From contig DASZIO010000037.1 in NCBI GenBank assembly GCA_035949055.1, forward strand, positions 49,950-113,949: a DNA stretch of 64,000 bases. Direction: 5' to 3'. The notes under the pieces were generated by a model. That model did no database searches, had not been told where the DNA came from, and saw only the letters and a list, made by a program, of their open reading frames with translations. Source of the stretch: Bog-756 sp035949055. GTDB taxonomy: Bacteria; Actinomycetota; Acidimicrobiia; Acidimicrobiales; RAAP-2. The stretch's first letter is position 1. Every line of letters begins with the position of its first letter. This document shows, piece after piece, positions 49,820 through 57,806 of this stretch. A program made the position numbers and the translations under genes.

Positions 49820-50926
49820 CTACGAAGCGTTCACGGCGGCCGCAAGCGCAGCCTGCCCGGCAGCGTTTGGGTGGAAGCTCTCGGCGGTTCCTGTCCCGAC
49901 GATTTCATTGAACCAGGAGCCGGTGGAAGTCGTGTATGGATTGCGGAACCGGGTGGCTGCGTGTACCACATTGCACAATGTTCGACCGGCGAAGCCAGCA
50001 GCTGGGTTCACAGCGGCAATCCTCGGGTTCTTCGTCGCGGCGACCGCCGCGGCTACCACACCATTCAACGTGGTCTCAAAGCCCGAGAGTGCGGCAACCG
50101 AGGCAGCGGGAAGTTCTTTGTTGAAGCCCAGGAGACAGTACGGAGTCGCAATCGTCGCCGGTAGCACGGGTGGATACAGAACGATCCGGATCTCCGCGTT
50201 CGGAGCCAAGGTAGCGATCTGGTTGTACAAGCTGGTCAGGCTCGGCGCATTCAGCGTCCACATCACCGTTTGGGTAGCGAACTCCCTTCCCTTGACCGCA
50301 ATGCCGGGGGCGCACGCAGGACAAGGAGTCGGCCCGCTGACCTTCAAGCCCACTCGAACCAGCTGTTCGAGTCCTCCGCCTGTCAGGATCGGGAACATCG
50401 GCGTCCCCAGCCTGGCGATAGCCGCCGTGCACACGGCTGTAGCCGGCGTCGTGAGCTGTCCGATGCAAGCGTGCGCGATCCCTCCAAAGTTGGCGTCGTT
50501 TCCCCCGATGGAAATCGTCACGAGCTTTGCATTTTGGTTGTTGAGATGGCCGAGCTGTACTGCCTCGTTCCATTGCCCCTCACCACCGAGGGCGAGCGGA
50601 CCCACGACGTTCGCTACCACAGCCCCACTGCATGCCCAGAACTGAAAGCTTGCGGGGGGTACGCCGAACCTGGCCGCGACCAGACTCGGGTAGGCGAGGG
50701 ACGATCGGTGACACTGGTTCCTGTCTATCGGGTGACCAGTTCCGACATCTGTTCCGGGCATGTAGGGAGGGGCTCCTTCTCCAGAAGAAAACGAATCCCC
50801 TAGCGCTACGTATGGTCCTCCAAGAGGATTAGGGATTGCCGCCGCGCCTGCAGAATCTGGCATCGCCACGATCGTCAACACGATGGCAAATAGAGCCACC
50901 AAAACGACGAGCCGAAGGCATTTCAC
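49820..50926 (-). CDS. Secreted SGNH/GDSL hydrolase
   Basis: The 368-residue esterase/lipase-type enzyme has a signal peptide (about 1-29, ending SAGAAA), block I GDSFSSGEG with Ser45, block III SIGGNDANFGG and block V ESFHPNAAGQAAL with the catalytic His. Cys residues in the middle suggest disulphides. AGGGGG sits 7 bases before the GTG at 50926. Related actinobacterial proteins hydrolyse lipid or carbohydrate esters outside the cell; the substrate here is unknown. Confidence 0.88.
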   Translation of the reverse strand: MKCLRLVVLVALFAIVLTIVAMPDSAGAAAIPNPLGGPYVALGDSFSSGEGAPPYMPGTDVGTGHPIDRNQCHRSSLAYPSLVAARFGVPPASFQFWACSGAVVANVVGPLALGGEGQWNEAVQLGHLNNQNAKLVTISIGGNDANFGGIAHACIGQLTTPATAVCTAAIARLGTPMFPILTGGGLEQLVRVGLKVSGPTPCPACAPGIAVKGREFATQTVMWTLNAPSLTSLYNQIATLAPNAEIRIVLYPPVLPATIATPYCLLGFNKELPAASVAALSGFETTLNGVVAAAVAATKNPRIAAVNPAAGFAGRTLCNVVHAATRFRNPYTTSTGSWFNEIVGTGTAESFHPNAAGQAALAAAVNAS

Positions 50927-51201
50927 CGTTGTTCCCCCTGGTGGTCTCCTCGGCCCCTCAGCACGCTAAATAGCAGCTGTGTTGGACAGGGTCAAGTGGT
51001 TCGACTGGACGTCGAGCTGCCCCACGACTGGCGCATGGTGAGCCGGCGCTTCGAGCAGTTCAGGCTCCCAGTCTTCCGGCCCACGGCGCCACCTGGTCCC
51101 GGTCCCATACCGGGCCCGCGTTCACCTCGGCCGCGGGTTGACAGAGACCCTGCCAACTGGTCGCCAGCCTCCCAAGCGTTGGGGATGTGCGGAGGATGCG
51201 T

Positions 51202-51879
51202 ATGCGACGTCTGCTTCTACTCGCTTCGGTGCTGTTGGTCTTGTTCGCGGCGGTTGTGCTGCCCCGGCCTGCCCAGGCGGCCCCCCTCAGCAAGCCGGCC
51301 ATCACCGTCCAGCCCGCTGACAAGACAGTCAGAAATGACGAGCCGGTGACGATAAGGGCCCATGCGGCTGGCAATCCGGAGCCCACCGTCGCATGGGAGT
51401 ACTCGCAAGACGGAGGAAAGACGTTCACTAGTTCCGGCCCTGCAAAAGACACTCTCGAACTTGGAAAGAGCAACGCTTTCTACAATGGCCTCCGGTTCCG
51501 CGCAACCTTTTCGAACTCGCAAGGAACTGTCACGACCAACACGGTCATCCTCACGGTGCTCTTCAGACCCATGGGTACCTTGGCTGGCCCCGTCGCCAAT
51601 CAATCGGTCAAGGTAGGTGGGATGGCGACGTTCATGGCGGTTAGCATTGGCAATCCGAAGCCCACGGTGCAGTGGCAGGTCAAGCCGGGCAACAAACCAT
51701 GGGCGGACATCCCGGGCGCCACAACGACCGACAACACCACATCCCCGCCGTACACGAAGACCAGCTACACAACCCAGCCGGCCCAACTCTTCGCCAACGG
51801 CTTCCTGTTCCGGGCGAAGTTCACCAACATGTTCGGCTCGGAGGAGACAAACGCGGCCACGCTCACGGTTACCCAGTAG
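51202..51879 (+). CDS. Secreted protein with two Ig-like domains
   Basis: The ATG at 51202 has GGAGG 6 bases upstream. The 225-residue protein has a signal peptide (RLLLLASVLLVLFAAVVL, ending AQA) and two Ig-like domains (about 34-120 and 125-223), each with PAITVQPADKTV or GPVANQSVKVGG and ending TNTVILTV or TNAATLTVTQ. GNPEPTVAWEYSQDGG and GNPKPTVQWQVKPGN match. There is no wall anchor. An adhesin or binding module is likely. Confidence 0.75.
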   Translation: MRRLLLLASVLLVLFAAVVLPRPAQAAPLSKPAITVQPADKTVRNDEPVTIRAHAAGNPEPTVAWEYSQDGGKTFTSSGPAKDTLELGKSNAFYNGLRFRATFSNSQGTVTTNTVILTVLFRPMGTLAGPVANQSVKVGGMATFMAVSIGNPKPTVQWQVKPGNKPWADIPGATTTDNTTSPPYTKTSYTTQPAQLFANGFLFRAKFTNMFGSEETNAATLTVTQ

Positions 51880-52152
51880 CACCGTATGGAAAGGCAGTCG
51901 CCCAAGTGGTCCGGTCTCCAAGGGGCAATCCGCCCCCATCCGACCCAATAGTCATTACAGCCCGAACTCCTTAGTCAGGGCTCTGGGTCAGTCCATCGAC
52001 TTGCGGTAGACGTTCCGGCGCAGCACCCAGCGGAGCAGCTCGTTGGATGGATGCACATCATGGGACAGCGGTTGGTCTCCAGATCCGTCGATCTGCGAGC
52101 GGGTGAGCCAGGATGGACCACTGCCCCGGCTGTCTGGTTAAGGTGCAGCGAA

Positions 52153-53016
52153 TCAGCCGGATGCGACACGCAGGCGCAGCTCGTGCCGCGCCTGTTCATC
52201 CAATTCGATGCCCGAAGCGGCGAGGTTCTCGGCTAGGTGCCGGATGGAGGCCGTACCCGGGATCAGCAAGACGTTCGGCGCGAGGTCGAGAGCCCAGGCT
52301 AGTGCCACCTGGGCCGGCGTAACGCATATGCGTCGAGCCGCCCTTTGGACGCGCGGATCGCTTAGTACGGAACTCGATCCGCCAGCTCCCGCTCCAAGGG
52401 AGAAGAAGGGTACGAAAGCTATCTCCGTCTCTGTGCATGCGCGCAACACCGGAAGTGACGTCAGATCTGCCGGGTTGAGGAGGTTTTGCACGCAAACGAT
52501 GTCTGTGACTTCCAATGCGCGGCGCAGATGTGCAACGGTGATGTTGCTCAGGCCCACGCCTTCGATCAGACCGTCTTCGCGAGCTTGAATCATGGCAGCC
52601 AGCTGATCATCGAAAAAGGCGTCTGCTGGCGCGCCATCAACTAAGCGCAGGTTGACTGCGGCGAGCTGCTCCAAATTCAGACTGATCAAGTTCTCCTCGA
52701 TGCCAAGTCTCAGTTCCTCGGGCTCGTTGTAGAGGAGGATCCGGCCGGCCCTATCGCGCCGAGCACCAACCTTCGTCACTATTGCGAGATCATCGGGATA
52801 GGGATAGAGGGATTCTCGGATCAGATTGTTGACGACGTCGGGCCCGTAATACTGGGCGGTGTCAATGTGATTGACTCCACCATCTACGGCCGCTCGCAGT
52901 ACCGCAATGGACCCATGGTGATCGGGCGGTGGCCCGAATACGTCAGGCCCAGCCAGTCGCATGGCGCCGTAGCCCAATCGGTCCACTAATCGTCGACCAA
53001 GGTTGAATTGCGACAT
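52153..53016 (-). CDS. Aldo/keto reductase
   Basis: The 287-residue (beta/alpha)8 oxidoreductase has GVNHIDTAQYYGPDVVNNLI (Asp and catalytic Tyr) and AIVTKVGARRD (Lys). AAVNLRLVDGAP has Asn where many aldo/keto reductases have the fourth catalytic His, as in the AKR subfamily found in Actinobacteria and E. coli-type predicted oxidoreductases. The ATG at 53016 or the GTG at 53025 may be the start. The neighbour upstream on the same strand is a 21-codon frame, then an epimerase. Confidence 0.84.
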   Translation of the reverse strand: MSQFNLGRRLVDRLGYGAMRLAGPDVFGPPPDHHGSIAVLRAAVDGGVNHIDTAQYYGPDVVNNLIRESLYPYPDDLAIVTKVGARRDRAGRILLYNEPEELRLGIEENLISLNLEQLAAVNLRLVDGAPADAFFDDQLAAMIQAREDGLIEGVGLSNITVAHLRRALEVTDIVCVQNLLNPADLTSLPVLRACTETEIAFVPFFSLGAGAGGSSSVLSDPRVQRAARRICVTPAQVALAWALDLAPNVLLIPGTASIRHLAENLAASGIELDEQARHELRLRVASG

Positions 53017-53030
53017 CTTTCCCACTTGGC

Positions 53031-53096
53031 CTATGCGATGCCGAGTAGAGCGGTTGTGTTCTGGTCCAAGTAGCGCGCATCGACGCCAGTCCCCAT
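53031..53096 (-). CDS. Possible 21-residue peptide with a strong ribosome site
   Basis: GAGGAGGAGTGCC lies just before an ATG at 53096. The frame has 21 codons, ending TAG, about 15 bases before the aldo/keto reductase start. The last part reads YLDQNTTALLGIA. It could be a leader peptide or the rest of a lost gene. Confidence 0.3.
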   Translation of the reverse strand: MGTGVDARYLDQNTTALLGIA

Positions 53097-53123
53097 GGCA
53101 CTCCTCCTCAACAAATGCCTGCG

Positions 53124-54005
53124 TTATTGGTGGTAGCTGCCTGTGCGGAACTCGTCGCTGAGTGAGGGGTGCCTGGGCTGCCAGCCAAGCTCTCCACGTG
53201 CCCGCGCAGCCTTGGTGCTCTGGTCGAGGAGGAGTACCCCCGCGAAGTAATCACCTAGACGGGCACGAGCCTCATCGTCGGAACCAGGAACCGCCCCTGG
53301 TGCACCGATGGCGACCGCAGCGGCCTTCGTGAGCTCAGCGACCGTCGGGTTGACTCCGTTCCCGACTACGTAGTAGCCGCGGACGGAATCGTTCTCCAAG
53401 GCACGACGGAAGAAGTCCGCAATGTCGGCTACGTGCACCGTCGACCAGTGCTGTTGGCCGTTTCCGATCATGATCAGATTTCCCGCATCGTCTCGAGGAG
53501 AACCAAGGAGTACCCCAGGGACCCCACCGCCGGAGTCGCCGTAAGCAACACTTACTAACGGGACGATTGCCCTTAGGCCGTCCGCGTCGAGCAGACGCTG
53601 TTCGACATTCGCTTTCCACGCGACCATGGGTGGCGGGTTGAAAGTGGACTTCTCCGTGATGTCAGTGTTGGTTCCGTACACCCAAATGCCGCTGATCTGA
53701 ATGTGTGGCTTGCCAGTACCAGAGAATGCCTCGATCACCGCGTCCACCATCGCGGAATCGAGGGCCGCGCTCGTTTCGTCTCCTGGACTGGCTGCGTGGA
53801 CAGAACCGTCCATGTTCGTCAACAGCCTGACGACAGCAGGTCGGTCATAGAGGTCTACCACTGCGGTCTTGGCCCCTTGTTTCGACACACCGATCGCCTC
53901 GTCCTCGCTGCGAACGAGGGCTGTCACCTGATGACCGTGCGACACGAGCTCAGACAGGATGTGGGATCCCACGAACCCGGTGCTACCTGTGAGTGCGATG
54001 TTCAT
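53124..54005 (-). CDS. NAD-dependent epimerase/dehydratase family (extended SDR)
   Basis: The 293-residue protein starts MNIALTGSTGFVGSHILSEL, the NAD loop of extended SDRs. A GKPHIQISGIWVYG strand follows. The Tyr-x-x-x-Lys site is not clear (VAWKANVEQ), and the family resembles atypical SDRs (NmrA-like or isoflavone-reductase-like). GAGGAGAGATCA precedes the ATG at 54005. The substrate is unknown. Confidence 0.8.
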   Translation of the reverse strand: MNIALTGSTGFVGSHILSELVSHGHQVTALVRSEDEAIGVSKQGAKTAVVDLYDRPAVVRLLTNMDGSVHAASPGDETSAALDSAMVDAVIEAFSGTGKPHIQISGIWVYGTNTDITEKSTFNPPPMVAWKANVEQRLLDADGLRAIVPLVSVAYGDSGGGVPGVLLGSPRDDAGNLIMIGNGQQHWSTVHVADIADFFRRALENDSVRGYYVVGNGVNPTVAELTKAAAVAIGAPGAVPGSDDEARARLGDYFAGVLLLDQSTKAARARGELGWQPRHPSLSDEFRTGSYHQ

Positions 54006-54750
54006 TGATCTCTCCTCTCTCTTCAGGGCATTGTGAGGGGAAAGGTACGTGACTTGGCATCTAAAAGCGCCCTAGTCTCGGCTCGGCAATCCCGATTGCA
54101 TCTCCGTGGAGGGCCAACTCGTAGCACGGGACAGGCGGATCGAAACGACGGTCCGCGCCATGCGAATAGGTGAAACGGGGATCATCGCTTGGGCGGTCGA
54201 ACGACTCTCACAGCCTGGGCAGATGTCAGAGACTCCCTGCCCTCCAGTGAACCTGGTGATTGAGCAGGGAAGCAGGGGCTGAAGTCAACGAAACGAAGGG
54301 GCCGGCTTCGAAGAATAGTGGATTTATTGATGCGGCTACCGACCGTTGTGGTCACGATGGCGACATGGCCCTATCGAGGTTGGACGCAAGCATCCGAGTC
54401 GAAGGTTCACCACCCAGGGATCAGCAGGTCAGAGCCGGTCCGAGGGTAGCTCCACCTCTGCCAGCGTGGCTCACGGGCGGCACCGATCTGGCCAACGTTT
54501 CGTTACCGGGTCCCGCTAGGGCACGTCGATCCTTCTTCGCCCCGGGTTCCCGATCTGCGCCACTTGAGCAGGCGCTCCGAGCACGTAGTTGGTCGCAGGC
54601 ATTGGCGCGGCCCTAGCCAGAACTACGGGCTTCGTGGATGCCATGACCCTCGGCCATCTTGAAAATGGGGTGAGTAGCAAAACCACCATCCCCGTCCGGA
54701 CTCTTACAGTGCGAGGACTGGGTCGTTCCCAAACAAGGACCGGACAAGAA
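54006..54750. other. Gap of about 745 bases with no clear gene
   Basis: Open frames cross it but none has a ribosome site or a recognisable product. The minus strand near 54520-54640 reads as a possible short remnant (VLGAPAQVAQIGNPG) without a start. It serves as the spacer between the divergent epimerase and MFS genes. Confidence 0.4.
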
Positions 54751-56289
54751 GTGACGAATCTCAGCTCTGATCCAACCTCGGCTGGTAATCCCGGAGATAG
54801 TCGTCGCTGGCTCATTCTGGGCGTCGTCGGCATCGCACAACTCATGGTGGTCCTAGACCTCACGATCATGAACATCGCGCTGCCGTCCGCTCAGCGAGAC
54901 CTGGGTTTCACCACGGTGGACCGGCAGTGGGTCGTCACCGCATACACTCTGTCGTTCGGCAGCCTGCTCCTCCTCGGCGGAAGGCTGTCGGATCTGCTCG
55001 GCCGGAAGGTAACCTTTCTCACCGGCCTGGCTGGATTTGCTGGCGTGTCGGCCATCGGTGGCGCCTCGGTCAACTTCACGATGCTGGTGACAGCGCGGGC
55101 GTGCCAGGGCGCGTTCGCTGCGCTCTTAGTGCCCTCGGCTCTGTCGCTTCTGGTGACCACGTTCACAGATCCCAAGGACCGCAGCAAGGCTTTCGGCATC
55201 TATGGGGCGATTGCGATAGCCGGCGGAGCTGTTGGACTGCTGCTGGGCGGCCTGCTCACCGAATACTTGTCCTGGCGGTGGACACTGTACGTGAACCTCC
55301 TCTTCGCCAGCGTCGCATTTGTCGGCGGCGCAATGCTGTTGCGAAGGCAACCCTCTCCCATCAAGCCCAAACTCGACATCCCGGGCGTGCTACTGGTGAC
55401 AGGTGCCGTGTTTTGCCTGGTGTATGGGTGCTCGAGGGCCGCATCTCACAGCTGGCACGCGCCGTCCACGTATGGATTTCTTGCTGCGGGCGCAGCCTTG
55501 TTGGTGACGTTCGCGCTGTGGCAATTTCGGTCGCCCCACGCTCTGTTGCCACCACGCGTGGTGCTCGACCGCAATCGTGGCGGTGCCTACCTTGCAATGT
55601 TCATCGCGGGGGCTGGGTTGTTCGGCACCTTCTTGTTCTTGACGTACTACATGCAGCTGACCCTCGGGTTTTCGCCGCTTGTGACCGGTGTCGCGTTCCT
55701 TCCGATCAGCATCGGCTCGGCAATCTTCTCCAACCTGTCCACTATCGTTCTGATGCCCAGGTTCGGGCCGAAGCCGCTGATCGGGTTCGGAATGCTCATT
55801 GCATCGGGCGCGATGGTGTGGTTGGCCCAACTGGGTGCGCACACTGGATACACAGAGGGCCTTCTGGGTCCGCTGATCTTGGTGGCCATAGGGATGGGCA
55901 TGGTGATCGCGCCGGCGATCAACACCGGGACATTCGGGGTGGCTCCCCAGGACGCTGGCGTTGCCTCCGCGACCGTCACCGTCAGCCAACAATTGGGTGC
56001 CTCGGTCGGAACATCCCTTTTGAACACCATTTTTGCGGGCGCCATCTCGTCTTACATTGCCGCGAACCACGCCGTTGCCGCGGCCAACCGGCAGGTAGTG
56101 AATGGGTTGGCGTCGGCACACGGCTACGACACCACCTTCTGGTGGGTGGCGGGATTCTTCGCAGCCGGCGCCGTCGGCGGCGGAGCTCTTCTTCGTGCCG
56201 GGCCGTTGGTTCTTAGGGCCCAGCGGCCTCGCAGGACGGCAGAAAGGGGACTCGGTCCATCAGCACCCGCGACTAGCGGCATTGCGTGA
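54751..56289 (+). CDS. DHA2-family MFS drug transporter
   Basis: The 512-residue protein has about 14 helices, as in the DHA2 branch. LMVVLDLTIMNIALPSAQRDLGF at helix 1, GGRLSDLLGRKVTFLTG at loop 2-3 and GPLILVAIGMGMVIAPAINTG are typical. The GTG at 54751 (VTNLSSDPTSAG) fits the family start; the frame is open further upstream. It exports small hydrophobic drugs or secondary metabolites in relatives. A small frame and a YbhN-type membrane gene follow. Confidence 0.88.
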   Translation: MTNLSSDPTSAGNPGDSRRWLILGVVGIAQLMVVLDLTIMNIALPSAQRDLGFTTVDRQWVVTAYTLSFGSLLLLGGRLSDLLGRKVTFLTGLAGFAGVSAIGGASVNFTMLVTARACQGAFAALLVPSALSLLVTTFTDPKDRSKAFGIYGAIAIAGGAVGLLLGGLLTEYLSWRWTLYVNLLFASVAFVGGAMLLRRQPSPIKPKLDIPGVLLVTGAVFCLVYGCSRAASHSWHAPSTYGFLAAGAALLVTFALWQFRSPHALLPPRVVLDRNRGGAYLAMFIAGAGLFGTFLFLTYYMQLTLGFSPLVTGVAFLPISIGSAIFSNLSTIVLMPRFGPKPLIGFGMLIASGAMVWLAQLGAHTGYTEGLLGPLILVAIGMGMVIAPAINTGTFGVAPQDAGVASATVTVSQQLGASVGTSLLNTIFAGAISSYIAANHAVAAANRQVVNGLASAHGYDTTFWWVAGFFAAGAVGGGALLRAGPLVLRAQRPRRTAERGLGPSAPATSGIA

Positions 56290-56357
56290 GGTATTGCTCC
56301 AAACGCAGACAACACCGGAACAGGAACGGTAAGCGTGTCAAGGAACACGAGCAAAGA

Positions 56358-56543
56358 ATGTCACTCGAGAACGCTCAGATCACCCGCAGAGCGGCAACCT
56401 CATCGGGTTCGTTGAGTATCCACGATGGGGCGAGAAGTGGGGTTACTCATGACGAAAGGCTAGTCTCTGAGATTCGTGGCTTTGTGCCCGGGACGTGGGA
56501 GATCGCCCCCGATGGCTCGGAAATAGTCTTCGTCTCGCGATGA
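56358..56543 (+). CDS. Possible 61-residue protein coupled to the next gene
   Basis: The frame starting at ATG 56358 ends in a TGA overlapping the ATG of the membrane protein at 56540. The C-terminal half (HDERLVSEIRGFVPGTWEI) looks coherent, but there is no good ribosome site. An upstream start at 56286 is also open. Confidence 0.35.
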   Translation: MSLENAQITRRAATSSGSLSIHDGARSGVTHDERLVSEIRGFVPGTWEIAPDGSEIVFVSR

Positions 56544-57634
56544 TCCAAAATGAAGGTTCGCTCCGGGTTGGTCGCTCGTGGCCATGGCTGATTGTCGAGA
56601 CCGTGGCGGTTGTCGCACTAGCGATTGCTGTCCTGCTCGCACACTCCACAATCGCGCGGTCACTCGCGGCCGCCATCAACGCTGACGGGTATTGGGTCGC
56701 CGTCACCTTCGCGTGTGAACTGATCTCCATCATGACGTTCGCCCGTACCCAGCGAATTGTCTTGCGCTCGATAGGCGGTTACATCTCGATTCCGTCGATG
56801 GCAGCAACTGCCATCATAGGGAACGCCATTTCTTTTACGCTTCCCCTGATCGGACCAGGAGCCGGCACCACCTTCACCTTCCGGCGGTTCGTGAGATTCG
56901 GAAGTGATCCCGCGGCCGCAATGTGGGCGCTCGGGACAGCTTGGATGCTCTCTTCGATCGCGTGGTCGGTGTTGTTGATCGTCGGTGCTCTTGTTTCCGG
57001 AAACTTGGTTGCAAGCCTCGCTGGCGTCGCATCCGCTGCGATCGTTCTCGCTGGGATCATCATGATCGTCGCCTTGCGGCGGCCCACACTTCGGAAATTG
57101 GCGAGTGACATCGCCTTGAGGGTTGCAAGACAAACTCTACGCGTGCGGCATGGCCGTGATCAGGCCTCAACTAGTACAGTCGACCAAACTCTCCGGAAAT
57201 TCGTGTCATTTCACATGACTCGCAGGAGATGGGCTGAAGCGGGAGTTCTATCGCTTGTCAATTGGGTTAGTGGTGCGGCATGTTTGGTCGCTGCAATCCT
57301 CGCTGTCAGAGTCAACGTACCGTGGAGCAAGGTGCTTCTCGTCTACAGCGCTGGAGCCACCGTCAGCAGTTTCAATCTGACTCCTGGTGGATTGGGCGTG
57401 GTTGAAGGCACTCTTACGGCTGGTCTTGTCGCAGCGGGCCTGAATTCGAAGAGCGCCCTCGGTGCGGTGTTGATCTTCCGAACAGCGACATTCTGGATAC
57501 CAATTGCAGCAGGTTGGTGTCTCTTCATTCTCTTTGATCGGCGTCGTACATCGGACAGGGGGCGAAGAACTGGAGGATCCGAAGGAGCGTCGAGCGGAGA
57601 GGGCGGGCCTCCAGGCCAGCCTGTAGTCGAATAG
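56540..57634 (+). CDS. YbhN/UPF0104 (lysylphosphatidylglycerol synthase-like flippase domain) membrane protein
   Basis: The 364-residue protein has about eight helices and the motif TPGGLGVVEGTLTAGLVAAG, the hallmark of the UPF0104/AglD-type membrane region that resembles the MprF flippase part. IIGNAISFTLPLIGPGAGTTFTFRRF is the other conserved block. No LysX/aminoacyl-transferase domain is fused. It may move a lipid or lipid-linked sugar across the membrane. The charged C-terminus is Gly/Ser-rich. Confidence 0.8.
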   Translation: MIQNEGSLRVGRSWPWLIVETVAVVALAIAVLLAHSTIARSLAAAINADGYWVAVTFACELISIMTFARTQRIVLRSIGGYISIPSMAATAIIGNAISFTLPLIGPGAGTTFTFRRFVRFGSDPAAAMWALGTAWMLSSIAWSVLLIVGALVSGNLVASLAGVASAAIVLAGIIMIVALRRPTLRKLASDIALRVARQTLRVRHGRDQASTSTVDQTLRKFVSFHMTRRRWAEAGVLSLVNWVSGAACLVAAILAVRVNVPWSKVLLVYSAGATVSSFNLTPGGLGVVEGTLTAGLVAAGLNSKSALGAVLIFRTATFWIPIAAGWCLFILFDRRRTSDRGRRTGGSEGASSGEGGPPGQPVVE

Positions 57635-57806
57635 CCGTTGATCATGCACCACGGCATTTACAACTAGGAGATCGAATCGCACCCCGTCCGCCCGACGGCA
57701 TCGAGTGTCGTTGGGCGTCGAGGGTTCATACCGCCGGGCTTGGGAGACGCTCGTCTTCGAAGGCGGTCGACCGAGCGTCGCCTCGATGCGCTCAAGGTCA
57801 GCGGTA

